A stretch of 11,166 nucleotides of DNA from Betaproteobacteria bacterium (GTDB lineage: Bacteria > Pseudomonadota > Gammaproteobacteria > Burkholderiales > Burkholderiaceae_E). Each line of letters opens with the position of its first letter. Position 1 is the first letter of the stretch. Below the pieces are notes generated by a model. That model was not told where the DNA came from and made no database searches. It worked only from the letters and a program-made list of their open reading frames with translations. This document shows, in pieces, positions 1 through 6,832 of this stretch. Location: assembly GCA_016868095.1 (NCBI GenBank), contig VGHV01000049.1:1-11166 (forward strand), written 5' to 3'. The position numbers and the translations under genes were made by a program.

Positions 1-906
1 TTAGTGATCGATCCAGGACTGATGTTCAAGTTTACGGCGGTCGTTACCCTTGTAACCGGGACGATGTTTTTGATGTGGCTTGGTGAGCAGATCACCGAGC
101 GAGGCTTGGGTAACGGTATATCGATGATCATTTTCGCTGGCATTGTGGCTGGGTTGCCAAACGCCATCGGCGGACTCGCTGAATTGGTGAGGACAGGTTC
201 TATTGGCGCATTTGCAGCCTTGGTGATTGTGGTGCTGGTTGCAGCGGTTACGGCATTTGTTGTCTTTGTTGAGCGTGGTCAGCGGCGCATTACCGTCAAC
301 TACGCTAAACGCCAGGTCGGCAATCGCATTTATGGCGGTCAGACCTCGTTTTTGCCGCTCAAGCTCAATATGTCCGGTGTTATTCCACCGATCTTTGCGT
401 CTTCGATTATTCTTTTTCCTGCAACGATTGGGCAATGGTTTGCTTCAGGCGCCTCTGAGAATCCGGTGGTTCGCTTTATTAAAGACGCAGCCTCAACCCT
501 GGCTCCGGGGCAACCGGTCTACATCACGGCTTACGCCTTGGCGATTATCTTTTTCTGTTTCTTTTATACCGCGCTTGTTTTTAACAGCCGGGAAACTGCC
601 GATAACCTCAAGCGAAGTGGTGCGTTTATTCCAGGTATAAGACCCGGCGATCAGACCGCACGGTATATCGACAAGGTCTTGATGCGTTTAACCTTGGTTG
701 GTGCTTTCTACATCACGGTGGTTTGTCTTGTTCCCGAATTTTTGGTGTTGCAGTGGAATGTTCCCTTTTATTTCGGCGGCACTTCGCTATTGATTATTGT
801 GGTCGTCACGATGGATTTCATGACCCAGGTTCAGTCCTACATGATGTCGCATCAGTACGAGAGTCTGTTGCGTAAGGCAAACGCAGGAAAGCCCAGGAAA
901 GCATGA
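1..906 (+). CDS. secY: Protein translocase subunit SecY, 5'-truncated by the window edge
   Basis: SecY is the channel subunit of the SecYEG translocon in the inner membrane. The frame is open from the first base, where codon TTA precedes the GTG at 4, so the true start lies upstream. About 301 codons are visible, and roughly 135-140 N-terminal residues are missing compared with the usual 440 or so. Visible landmarks are the conserved stretch with [14 protein letters not shown] (about window codons 28-41), the cytosolic loop with [17 protein letters not shown] (codons 89-105), and the C5 loop with [14 protein letters not shown] (codons 206-219). The arginine of GIRPG in C5 is the one known to be critical for SecA-dependent export in E. 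coli. Hydrophobic segments alternate with these loops as in the family. The stop overlaps the infA start in an ATGA arrangement at 903-906, which implies translational coupling. Identity is certain; only the N-terminus is unseen. Confidence 0.98.
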   Translation, partial: LVIDPGLMFKFTAVVTLVTGTMFLMWLGEQITERGLGNGISMIIFAGIVAGLPNAIGGLAELVRTGSIGAFAALVIVVLVAAVTAFVVFVERGQRRITVNYAKRQVGNRIYGGQTSFLPLKLNMSGVIPPIFASSIILFPATIGQWFASGASENPVVRFIKDAASTLAPGQPVYITAYALAIIFFCFFYTALVFNSRETADNLKRSGAFIPGIRPGDQTARYIDKVLMRLTLVGAFYITVVCLVPEFLVLQWNVPFYFGGTSLLIIVVVTMDFMTQVQSYMMSHQYESLLRKANAGKPRKA

Positions 907-1121
907 GCAAGGAAGATGTCATTCAAATGCAGGGCGAGATCTTGGAGAACCTGCCAAACGCCACTTTCAGAGTGAAGCTTGAAAATGGCCATATGGTGCT
1001 CGGCCATATCTCAGGAAAGATGCGGATGAATTACATCAAGATCCTGCCAGGTGACAAGGTCACCGTGGAGTTGACGCCTTATGACTTATCGAAGGCGCGA
1101 ATTGTGTTTAGAGCGAAATAG
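903..1121 (+). CDS. infA: Translation initiation factor IF-1
   Basis: IF-1 is the small OB-fold (S1-like) factor that binds the ribosomal A site on the 30S subunit during initiation. The 72-residue product has the normal family length and hallmark segments: [54 protein letters not shown]. The ATG shares four bases with the secY stop, and an AGGA (895-898) lies four bases upstream inside secY, so it is probably translated by coupling. The last 46 bp of the gene, from the ACG/CCT codon boundary near 1076, are repeated downstream at 1251-1296 as part of a 175-bp tandem duplication. The infA copy itself is intact. Compared with the duplicate it has one synonymous difference (CGA for CGG, Arg). 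Confidence 0.98.
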   Translation: MSKEDVIQMQGEILENLPNATFRVKLENGHMVLGHISGKMRMNYIKILPGDKVTVELTPYDLSKARIVFRAK

Positions 1122-1425
1122 AGCTTATATCGTGTTAGTAATTTAGTCAGATGGGTGTGTCGCATTAGATCATCTGAAATGAATGTGTGAACAAGGAATT
1201 TGAATCATGAAAGTGTTGGCGTCGGTGAAAAAGATTTGTCGGAATTGCAAGCCTTATGACTTATCGAAGGCGCGGATTGTGTTTAGAGCGAAATAGAACT
1301 TATATCGTGTTAGTAATTTAGTCAGATGGGTGTGTCGCATTAGATCATCTGAAATGAATGTGTGAACAAGGAATTTGAATCATGAAAGTGTTGGCGTCGG
1401 TGAAGAAGATTTGTCGGAATTGCAA
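1076..1425 (+). repeat. 175-bp tandem duplication spanning the infA 3' end to the rpmJ 5' end
   Basis: Bases 1076-1250 and 1251-1425 are near-identical direct copies in tandem. I count three differences, all transitions: 1100 A versus 1275 G, 1123 G versus 1298 A, and 1230 A versus 1405 G. Each unit holds the last 14 codons of infA plus the last base of the preceding codon, the infA-rpmJ spacer with the rpmJ ribosome binding site, and the first 14 and two thirds codons of rpmJ. Only about one base of microhomology (a G) is visible at the breakpoint, so the event looks illegitimate rather than driven by flanking repeats. The divergence suggests it is not brand new and argues against a simple assembly echo, though that is not excluded. 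Confidence 0.97.
1207..1296 (+). pseudogene. rpmJ'-'infA chimeric mini-ORF made by the duplication junction
   Basis: This 29-codon reading frame starts with the first 15 residues of ribosomal protein L36 ([15 protein letters not shown]) and continues in frame into the last 14 residues of IF-1 ([14 protein letters not shown]) up to the IF-1 stop. It has the same Shine-Dalgarno sequence as true rpmJ (AAGGA at 1193-1197, nine bases before the ATG), so it should be translated. The peptide keeps the first CxxC of the L36 zinc ribbon (C11, C14) but lacks the second Cys/His pair, so it cannot fold as L36. It also lacks most of the IF-1 OB fold. By origin it is a truncated rpmJ. Whether it has any role is unknown. 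Its two coding differences from the parent genes are both synonymous, which is too few to infer selection. Confidence 0.8.
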
Positions 1426-1495
1426 GATCATCAAGCGCAATGGTGTCGTTCGGGTCATTTGTACCGATCCACGCCACAAGCAGCGCCAAGGCTAA
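1382..1495 (+). CDS. rpmJ: 50S ribosomal protein L36, intact copy
   Basis: L36 is the smallest large-subunit protein and binds 23S rRNA through a zinc ribbon. The 37-residue product has the normal length, begins [15 protein letters not shown] and ends DPRHKQRQG. The zinc ligands C11, C14, C27 and H32 are all present, so this is the zinc-binding (C+) type. An AAGGA at 1368-1372 precedes the ATG by nine bases. It lies between the 175-bp duplication, which includes its first 44 bases, and rpsM 15 bp downstream. Residue 4 is Leu where many homologues have Arg. This is the functional copy; the upstream duplicate is truncated. Confidence 0.97.
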   Translation: MKVLASVKKICRNCKIIKRNGVVRVICTDPRHKQRQG

Positions 1496-1510
1496 GCGAG
1501 GTAATCAACC

Positions 1511-1876
1511 ATGGCACGTATCGCAGGTATTAATATCCCCGATCGGCAACACGCAGAGATCGGTTTAACAGCCATTTACGGCATCGGACGCCCGCGTGCT
1601 CGCAAGATTCTTGAGGCTGCTGGTGTTGACTACACCAAAAAGATCAAGGATTTGAACGATGCAGAGCTCGAGCGAATTCGGGACCAGATTGGTCAGCACA
1701 TTGTCGAGGGCGACCTGCGGCGAGAAGTGTCGATGTCGATCAAGCGTTTGATGGATCTGGGCTGCTATCGCGGCGTGCGTCATCGTCGTGGCTTGCCCGT
1801 TCGCGGACAGCGTACTAGGACCAACGCGCGGACCCGTAAGGGGCCACGTAAAGCGGGCGTTGCCCTCAAGAAGTAA
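1511..1876 (+). CDS. rpsM: 30S ribosomal protein S13
   Basis: S13 sits in the head of the 30S subunit and contacts 16S rRNA, the P-site tRNA and the 50S subunit through intersubunit bridges. The 121-residue product has the usual length. It starts [11 protein letters not shown], carries the helix-hairpin-helix-like segment [12 protein letters not shown] near residues 23-34, and ends with the basic tail containing [25 protein letters not shown] at 1498-1502 is placed eight bases before the ATG. In E. coli rpsM leads the alpha operon and its leader holds the S4-binding pseudoknot. Here only 15 bp separate it from rpmJ, leaving no room for such a leader in the gap. Confidence 0.98.
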   Translation: MARIAGINIPDRQHAEIGLTAIYGIGRPRARKILEAAGVDYTKKIKDLNDAELERIRDQIGQHIVEGDLRREVSMSIKRLMDLGCYRGVRHRRGLPVRGQRTRTNARTRKGPRKAGVALKK

Positions 1877-1923
1877 TTGGGGTTTTGCAGCTTACACAAC
1901 ATGCTTTCACTAAGAGAATACCT

Positions 1924-1927
1924 GGAG
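1924..1927 (+). promoter_or_regulatory. Ribosome binding site deciding the rpsK start
   Basis: GGAG lies seven bases before the ATG at 1935 but only four before the in-frame TTG at 1932. This spacing, and the family N-terminus starting MA, favour the ATG. Confidence 0.7.
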
Positions 1928-1934
1928 AACCTTG

Positions 1935-2351
1935 ATGGCAACTAAAGGTCAGTCGGCCGCTCAACAGGCCGCAGCATCGCGGGCACGGAAAAAGGCTCGC
2001 AAGAATGTGACCGATGCAATTGCGCATGTTCACGCTTCGTTCAATAACACCATCATTACGATTACCGATCGTCAAGGTAATGCGCTCGCCTGGGCGACCT
2101 CTGGTGGTGCCGGTTTTAAGGGCTCGCGTAAGTCGACACCGTTTGCAGCTCAGGTGGCGGCTGAGTCGGCCGGCCGTGCGGCGATGGAGTGCGGTGTGAA
2201 AAATATTGATGTCCAGATCAAAGGCCCGGGTCCCGGTCGTGAATCGTCGGTAAGAGCACTAAACGCACTCGGTATCAAGGTTTTGTCGATTCAAGATGTC
2301 ACGCCGATGCCTCATAACGGTTGTCGTCCGCCCAAAAAGCGGCGCATTTAG
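1935..2351 (+). CDS. rpsK: 30S ribosomal protein S11
   Basis: S11 lies on the platform of the 30S subunit near the E site and the anti-Shine-Dalgarno end of 16S rRNA. The 138-residue product begins [20 protein letters not shown] and has the core [15 protein letters not shown], the segment [12 protein letters not shown], and the family-typical end [13 protein letters not shown] chose the ATG at 1935 rather than the TTG one codon upstream because of the ribosome binding site spacing. The N-terminal 20 residues are Ala/Arg/Lys-rich and variable, as usual for this protein. It follows rpsM by 58 bp in the alpha operon. Confidence 0.97.
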   Translation: MATKGQSAAQQAAASRARKKARKNVTDAIAHVHASFNNTIITITDRQGNALAWATSGGAGFKGSRKSTPFAAQVAAESAGRAAMECGVKNIDVQIKGPGPGRESSVRALNALGIKVLSIQDVTPMPHNGCRPPKKRRI

Positions 2352-2362
2352 GCGTTGCGGTT

Positions 2363-2398
2363 TTCGCTTAGTTTTCTTATTTCGCTTTATTTTCTTAT
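2363..2398 (+). repeat. Imperfect 18-bp tandem repeat in the rpsK-rpsD gap
   Basis: Bases 2363-2380 and 2381-2398 match at 16 of 18 positions, reading ttcgctt-NN-ttttcttat. The stretch is T-rich on the + strand. It lies in the 180-bp gap between rpsK and rpsD (2352-2531), which is long for this operon. I see no convincing promoter in the gap: TTGACC at 2442-2447 has no partner at proper spacing. There is also no clear hairpin terminator. AAGGA at 2519-2523 serves rpsD. Confidence 0.7.
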
Positions 2399-2531
2399 GT
2401 TTAGATGTTGTTGTACTTACTAAAGACCACTGTTCGCCGCCTTGACCAAATTGGGGCTTGTAAAGAGCGGACTCACATAACCGTTCCTATTGGAGCGCTT
2501 GTGTTAGACCTTCGATAAAAGGATTATTCAC

Positions 2532-3155
2532 GTGGCACGTTATACCGGACCTAAAGCAAAGCTCTCCAGACGTGAGGGTACCGATCTTTATCTCAAGAGT
2601 GCTCGTCGCTCGCTTGATGGCAAGTGCAAGCTTGACTCAAAGCCTGGACAGCATGGCCGCACCTCAGGTGCTCGAACCTCTGACTTCGGTTTGCAGTTGC
2701 GTGAGAAGCAAAAAGTGAAGCGCATGTATGGCGTATTGGAGCGCCAGTTCCGTCGCTATTTCGCTCAAGCAGAAGGGCGACGCGGAAACACAGGTGAGAA
2801 CCTTCTTCAATTGCTCGAATCGCGCTTGGATAATGTTGTATATCGCATGGGATTTGGCTCGACGCGCGCAGAAGCGCGACAGCTCGTCTCGCATCGTGCA
2901 ATCACGGTGAACGGCGAAGTCTTAAATATTCCCTCGGCCGTTGTCCGCCCCAATGATGTGATCGCGCTTCGGGAGAAAGCCAAGAAGCAGGCTCGAATCC
3001 AGGACGCTTTGAATCTTGCCGAGCAGCATGGTTTTCCACAGTGGGTTTCGGTGGATAAGACCAAGATGGAGGGTGTTTTCAAGGGTATGCCCGAGCGCAG
3101 TGATTTGCCTTCGGACATCAACGAAAACCTGATCGTCGAGTTGTATTCGCGTTAA
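2532..3155 (+). CDS. rpsD: 30S ribosomal protein S4
   Basis: S4 is a primary 16S rRNA binding protein that starts 30S body assembly. In enterobacteria it also represses the alpha operon. The 207-residue product has normal length. It starts at GTG (GTG-GCA-CGT, giving [16 protein letters not shown]), supported by AAGGA eight bases upstream. The N-terminal S4 domain holds KPGQHGRTS and the helical segment [17 protein letters not shown]. The S4 RNA-binding motif follows from about residue 97 ([14 protein letters not shown], then [14 protein letters not shown]). The N-terminal part has a single Cys (C32) instead of the four-Cys zinc knuckle of some S4 proteins, so it is the zinc-free type. Whether it regulates this operon cannot be told here. 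Confidence 0.98.
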   Translation: MARYTGPKAKLSRREGTDLYLKSARRSLDGKCKLDSKPGQHGRTSGARTSDFGLQLREKQKVKRMYGVLERQFRRYFAQAEGRRGNTGENLLQLLESRLDNVVYRMGFGSTRAEARQLVSHRAITVNGEVLNIPSAVVRPNDVIALREKAKKQARIQDALNLAEQHGFPQWVSVDKTKMEGVFKGMPERSDLPSDINENLIVELYSR

Positions 3156-3230
3156 TCCTCAATGCTATGTTGCGGTCTTCGCTAATCGCGGCCGCAGCTT
3201 GCCTTCTCTATTTGAACGAAAGGAACGACT

Positions 3231-4205
3231 ATGCAGACAGCCATGCTTAAGCCGCGCATTGTCGAGGTTGAACAACTCGGCGCCAACCACGCCCGTGTTG
3301 TGATGGAACCCTTTGAAAGGGGCTATGGTCATACCTTGGGCAACTCCTTGCGCAGGGTTTTGCTTTCCTCGATGGTCGGCTACGCACCCACTGAAGTGCA
3401 AATCGCTGGTGTTGTTCACGAATACTCCACGCTCGACGGGGTCCGTGAAGATGTGGTTGATTTATTGCTGAATCTCAAGGGTGTGGTTTTCAAATTGCAT
3501 AACCGCGATGAGGTTTTCGTCACGCTTCGCAAGGATCAGCCTGGGCCGGTCACTGCAGCAGAGATTGACTTGCCCCACGATGTTGAGGTGGTCAACCCTG
3601 AGCATGTGATTGCCTATCTCACGCAGGGCGGCAAGATCGATATGCAAATTAAAATCGAGCGTGGCCGTGGCTATGTACCTGGTAGTCTAGGTCGCAGCGA
3701 ATCCCACGGTATTGGCCGTGTGGTGCTTGATGCCTCTTTTTCACCGGTTCGGCGCGTGAGCTATGCCGTAGAAAGTGCTCGCGTTGAGCAACGTACGGAC
3801 TTGGACCGTTTGTTGATTGATATTGAGACGAACGGCGTGATTCAGCCGGAAGAGGCAGTGCGTCAGTCGGCTCGGATTTTGGTCGAGCAATTGTCGGTGT
3901 TCGCAGCGCTTGAAGGTGGTCATGATGCGCTCGATGCATTCTCAGGCCGCACGCCACAGCTTGACCCGATCTTATTGCGCCCGGTGGATGATCTAGAGCT
4001 GACAGTCCGCTCGGCCAACTGTTTGAAGGCAGAAAACATTTATTACATCGGTGATTTGATCCAGCGCAGCGAGAATGAATTGCTCAAGACGCCGAACCTT
4101 GGCCGTAAATCACTTAATGAGATCAAGGAAGTGCTCGCCTCGCGTGGTCTTACCTTGGGTATGAAGCTTGAAAACTGGCCGCCGGCCACACTTGAGCGTC
4201 TTTGA
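3231..4205 (+). CDS. rpoA: DNA-directed RNA polymerase subunit alpha
   Basis: The alpha dimer scaffolds RNA polymerase assembly, and its C-terminal domain contacts UP elements and activators. The 324-residue product is close to the usual 325-330. The N-terminal domain has [19 protein letters not shown] (residues 29-47) and the assembly core up to about residue 230. After a linker, the C-terminal domain starts near [12 protein letters not shown] and contains [10 protein letters not shown] with R260, equivalent to E. coli R265 that binds the DNA minor groove, and the helix-hairpin-helix [20 protein letters not shown] ends six bases before the ATG at 3231. A second ATG four codons in is less well placed. 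It lies 75 bp after rpsD and 60 bp before rplQ. Confidence 0.98.
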   Translation: MQTAMLKPRIVEVEQLGANHARVVMEPFERGYGHTLGNSLRRVLLSSMVGYAPTEVQIAGVVHEYSTLDGVREDVVDLLLNLKGVVFKLHNRDEVFVTLRKDQPGPVTAAEIDLPHDVEVVNPEHVIAYLTQGGKIDMQIKIERGRGYVPGSLGRSESHGIGRVVLDASFSPVRRVSYAVESARVEQRTDLDRLLIDIETNGVIQPEEAVRQSARILVEQLSVFAALEGGHDALDAFSGRTPQLDPILLRPVDDLELTVRSANCLKAENIYYIGDLIQRSENELLKTPNLGRKSLNEIKEVLASRGLTLGMKLENWPPATLERL

Positions 4206-4265
4206 GCTGGGCTTAATCCAGTCCTCAATCGATTAGCTTGAAGTTCAGAGAAGAAGGAATTCAGC

Positions 4266-4649
4266 ATGCGTCACCGTAGCGGACTTCGTAAATTAAACCG
4301 CACCAGTAGCCACCGTACGGCGCTGTTTCGTAATTTGTGCAATGCCTTGCTCAAGCATGAGGCGATTAAGACCACCCTGCCCAAGGCAAAGGAATTGCGT
4401 CGGGTGGTTGAGCCCCTGATCAATTTGGGAAAGACGCCCAACTTGTCTAATCGGCGTCTTGCCTTCGATCGCCTCCGTGACCGTGACATGGTTGTGAAAA
4501 TCTTTGATGAGCTTGGACCACGTTATGCTAAGCGTAACGGTGGCTATGTCAGGATCTTGAAGTTTGGTTTTCGTCAGGGTGATAATGCACCGATGGCTTT
4601 TGTCGAGTTGATGGATCGCCCGGAAGCCGACCAAGGAAGCGCGCTCTAA
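4266..4649 (+). CDS. rplQ: 50S ribosomal protein L17
   Basis: L17 binds domain III of 23S rRNA near the exit tunnel. The 127-residue product is normal in length and begins [17 protein letters not shown]. It then has [34 protein letters not shown] and ends in the usual variable tail. AAGGA is placed well before the ATG. It is the last ribosomal gene of the alpha operon. A terminator-like hairpin starts 21 bases after its stop, as expected at the end of this operon, but that hairpin lies inside the next reading frame. Confidence 0.98.
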   Translation: MRHRSGLRKLNRTSSHRTALFRNLCNALLKHEAIKTTLPKAKELRRVVEPLINLGKTPNLSNRRLAFDRLRDRDMVVKIFDELGPRYAKRNGGYVRILKFGFRQGDNAPMAFVELMDRPEADQGSAL

Positions 4650-4652
4650 GCA

Positions 4653-5480
4653 GTGCAACTTGCAAGTGAAAGGGTGCTGCAATGGCGTGGCACCCTCGTT
4701 TTATTGCGAAAGGAAATCATTCGCTTTCGCAAGGTTAGTGTTCAAACCGTCCTTGCGCCGGTTGTTTCGGCAGTGCTCTTCCTGATTGTCTTTCAACATG
4801 TGCTCGCTGGTCGTATCGACCTCCCGATTGTCTTTCAACATGTGCTCGCTGGTCGTATCGACCTCCCTGGCGGCGTAAGCTACGCAGCTTTCCTGGTGCC
4901 TGGGCTTGCCATGATGGCTTTGCAGCAAAACGCCTTTGCTAACAGCTCATCTTCGCTCACCCAAAGCAAGGTCACCGGCAACCTCGTCTTTCTTCTGCTC
5001 ACGCCTTTGCCTGCTTGGTCATGGTTTCTTGGCTACGTCGGTGGTGGTGTGATTCGAGGCCTTGTGGTTGGGATTGTTGTTTGGCTCGCAACCTTGCCCT
5101 TGGTGTGGACCTGGCCCCTTTACCCAGGCTACGCCTTGGCCATGCTCTTCATTGCAGCGCTTCTCATGTCGGCTCTGGGCCTTTTGGCGGGCCTATGGGC
5201 AGACAAATGGGATCAGCTCTCGCTTTTTCAGTCCTTTTTAATTAATCCGCTGACTTTTCTAGCCGGTGTTTTCTACTCGGTGCAATCGCTTCAAGAGCCT
5301 TGGAGAAGTCTTGCGCACGGCAACCCCTTTTTCTACATGATTGATGGCTTGCGCTGGGCTTTTTTTGGTGTTTCTGATGCCGCCGCAGCACTTGACTTTG
5401 CTGTTTCCATTGGATTTTGTGCCCTTGTCAGTCTGCTTTGCTGGCAACTGCTAAAGCGTGGTTGGCGTATTCGGCATTGA
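4653..5480 (+). CDS. ABC-2 type transporter permease, with internal 14-residue duplication
   Basis: This is an integral membrane permease of the ABC-2 family (YadH/NodJ-like), the membrane half of an exporter that needs a separate ATPase. The 275-residue product has a basic N-terminus (LRKEIIRFRK), a first membrane segment near residues 31-48, the family-typical AAFLVPGLAMMALQQNAFANS (residues 78-98) and LTQSKVTGNLVFLLLTPL. Further hydrophobic stretches lie near 128-150, 158-182, 192-210 and 246-264, with the late motif GNPFFYMIDGLRWAFFGVSD (223-242). The GTG start lies 3 bp after rplQ; its Shine-Dalgarno (AAGGAAG, 4633-4639) is rather distant at about 13 bases. An in-frame GTG at 4674 is an alternative. 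Residues 45-58 are exactly repeated at 59-72; one copy would give about 261 residues. No ATPase gene is nearby, whereas relatives normally pair with one. The substrate is unknown. Confidence 0.85.
   Translation: MQLASERVLQWRGTLVLLRKEIIRFRKVSVQTVLAPVVSAVLFLIVFQHVLAGRIDLPIVFQHVLAGRIDLPGGVSYAAFLVPGLAMMALQQNAFANSSSSLTQSKVTGNLVFLLLTPLPAWSWFLGYVGGGVIRGLVVGIVVWLATLPLVWTWPLYPGYALAMLFIAALLMSALGLLAGLWADKWDQLSLFQSFLINPLTFLAGVFYSVQSLQEPWRSLAHGNPFFYMIDGLRWAFFGVSDAAAALDFAVSIGFCALVSLLCWQLLKRGWRIRH
4671..4702 (+). terminator. Terminator-like hairpin after rplQ, inside the 5' end of the permease gene
   Basis: AGGGTGC (4671-4677) pairs perfectly with GCACCCT (4690-4696) across a 12-nt loop and is followed by cgTTTTatt. 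This has the form of an intrinsic terminator and sits where the alpha operon would end. It falls within codons 7-17 of the downstream permease frame, so it would attenuate any readthrough into that gene. The loop is long and the T tract short, so strength is uncertain. Confidence 0.55.
4704..4732 (+). other. Perfect 9-bp inverted repeat in the permease 5' coding region
   Basis: TTGCGAAAG (4704-4712) is the exact reverse complement of CTTTCGCAA (4724-4732), with an 11-nt loop. It begins two bases after the preceding hairpin's T tract, giving two stem-loops in 62 bp at the start of the permease. It encodes the conserved basic segment LRKEIIRFRK, so the repeat may partly reflect coding constraint. 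Confidence 0.6.
4784..4867 (+). repeat. Exact 42-bp tandem duplication inside the permease gene
   Basis: Bases 4784-4825 and 4826-4867 are identical. The unit is 14 codons long, so the frame is kept and the protein repeats IVFQHVLAGRIDLP. The repeat lies at the end of the first membrane segment and the following loop. Confidence 0.97.
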
Positions 5481-5589
5481 TTGGAATGGCGGTCTAGCTC
5501 AAACGACCCTTCGGTTATTGGAATGGCGGTCTAGCTCAAAAGACCCTTCAGTTATTGGAATGGTTGGCTAGCCCAAAAGACCCTTCAGA
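5481..5589 (+). repeat. Three tandem 37-bp repeats downstream of the permease
   Basis: Units start at 5481, 5518 and 5555 (lengths 37, 37 and 35), each opening TTGGAATGG and ending in ...GACCCTTCnG. A fourth, eroded start (ttggaattt) is seen at 5590. Unit 2 contains GGTCT-agctcaaa-AGACC, a 5-bp stem with an 8-nt loop. Unit 1 keeps only GGTC/GACC, and unit 3 instead has the palindrome GGCTAGCC. The block begins on the base after the permease stop. There is no T tract, so it is not a standard terminator. Confidence 0.9.
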
Positions 5590-5607
5590 TTGGAATTTGG
5601 TCGGCAT

Positions 5608-5632
5608 CAAGCCTTCGGCTGCGTTAGGCTTG
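5608..5632 (+). other. Inverted repeat just upstream of the large dehydrogenase start
   Basis: CAAGCC (5608-5613) and GGCTTG (5627-5632) are perfect inverted arms with a 13-nt spacer. A nested AGCC-TTC-GGCT competes with it. The dyad ends four bases before the ATG at 5637 and occupies the place where a ribosome binding site is expected, so it could be an operator or a translation-limiting hairpin. Confidence 0.35.
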
Positions 5633-5636
5633 TCTT

Positions 5637-6824
5637 ATGAATGAATTTCGATTTCCCTCCGTCAAAATGCCCGAGACCGAGTCGGCACTTAGAGCCGCGG
5701 TGCGCCAGTTAATTGACCAAGAGGTCAAGGCTGGGCGCATCGTGCCCCAAAGCAATAGCTGGTCGATCCACGATGCTGCTTTCAGTCAAAGGCTAGGTCA
5801 GGCTGGCTTTCTTGGTATGACCTGGCCGCGTCGCTATGGTGGTCACGAGCGAAGCACCTTAGAGCGCTATGTGGTGGTCGAGGAGCTGCTCGCTGCGGGC
5901 GCTCCCGTGGGGGCACACTGGGTTGCTGATCGCCAGAGCGGCTACCAAATACTCAGACATGGCTCAGAGCGTGCCAGGTCGACGATTCTTCCTCGGATTG
6001 CCGCAGGAACTTGTTTTTTTGGCATTGGGATGAGTGAGCCTGACTCGGGTTCGGATTTGGCTGCTGTGCGAAGTCGTGCGCGAAAATCGGAGGACGGCTG
6101 GCGGATTTCAGGCAGTAAAGTCTGGACTAGCGGTGCGCACCATGCCCATTACCTCATCGCGCTTGTCCGTACCGGTGGTGCCGAGGCACAAAGACACGGC
6201 GGCCTTACACAGTTCATCATCGACACAACACAGCCTGGTATCGACATCCGCCCCATCCATAATCTCTACGGGGGACATGATTTCAATCAAATCAGTTTTG
6301 ATGATTGCTGGGTTCCCGATGACATGATGATTGGGCAAGAGGGCAGCGGTTGGGATATGGTGACTGGTGAGCTCGCTTTTGAGCGATCAGGTCCCGATCG
6401 ATTTCTGACCAGTTTCCCACTACTGCGCCAAGCGCTGGGCGCGCTTACTGCGGATGGATCGGAGCATGCAATTCGTGATCAAGCAGAGCGGGCATGTCAT
6501 GATCACGAGGCCGCCGTCATTGGCCGCCTGCTAAGCCATGTGATGGCCTTACGAGGCATGTCGACCTCGATTGCCGGCATGCTTGAGCAGGGTGCTCAGC
6601 CTGTGGTCGAGGCAGCCTTAGTCAAGGACTTGGGCACGGCATTTGAGCGCGAGGTACCCGAGCGACTGCGCAGTCTTTTGCCCATGGAAGCGATGTTGGG
6701 TGATGAACACGGTTTATCGCATCACTGGGGTATGACAATGCTTCAGTCCCCCTCGTTCACGCTCCGAGGCGGCACGCGCGAAATCTTGCGCGGGATGATA
6801 GCTCGTGGCCTTGGTCTGAGATAG
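5637..6824 (+). CDS. Acyl-CoA dehydrogenase, large (catalytic) subunit of a probable heteromeric pair
   Basis: A flavin-dependent acyl-CoA dehydrogenase that would introduce an alpha-beta double bond into an acyl-CoA; the substrate is unknown. The 395-residue product has the helical N-terminal domain (residues 12-125). The beta domain follows with GIGMSEPDSGSDLAAVRSRA (129-148) and KVWTSGAHHA (161-170), which contact FAD and substrate. The C-terminal helical domain ends RGGTREILRGMIARGLGLR. At the classic medium-chain catalytic Glu position (YEGT) this protein has RGGT (377-380), that is Gly. E249 in ELAFERSG aligns by eye with the isovaleryl-CoA dehydrogenase-type catalytic Glu. The RxQFG FAD motif is missing here but present in the next gene, eight bp downstream. 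No good ribosome binding site precedes the ATG; M11 at 5667 is an alternative. PimC-like or steroid-type large subunits are possible relatives. Confidence 0.88.
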   Translation: MNEFRFPSVKMPETESALRAAVRQLIDQEVKAGRIVPQSNSWSIHDAAFSQRLGQAGFLGMTWPRRYGGHERSTLERYVVVEELLAAGAPVGAHWVADRQSGYQILRHGSERARSTILPRIAAGTCFFGIGMSEPDSGSDLAAVRSRARKSEDGWRISGSKVWTSGAHHAHYLIALVRTGGAEAQRHGGLTQFIIDTTQPGIDIRPIHNLYGGHDFNQISFDDCWVPDDMMIGQEGSGWDMVTGELAFERSGPDRFLTSFPLLRQALGALTADGSEHAIRDQAERACHDHEAAVIGRLLSHVMALRGMSTSIAGMLEQGAQPVVEAALVKDLGTAFEREVPERLRSLLPMEAMLGDEHGLSHHWGMTMLQSPSFTLRGGTREILRGMIARGLGLR

Positions 6825-6832
6825 GTGAAGCG

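Noticed and set aside
1496..1510. S4-binding pseudoknot leader before rpsM
   Set aside because: The gap is only 15 bp, and nothing resembling the enterobacterial pseudoknot is visible there.
1932..1934. TTG start for rpsK one codon upstream
   Set aside because: The ATG at 1935 has better spacing to GGAG and matches the family N-terminus.
2442..2464. Promoter TTGACC...TAAAGA before rpsD
   Set aside because: The spacing of 13 bp is too short for a sigma-70 promoter.
5481..5589. CRISPR array
   Set aside because: Units are directly adjacent with no unique spacers and diverge among themselves. No cas genes are present. The same holds for 9459-9548.
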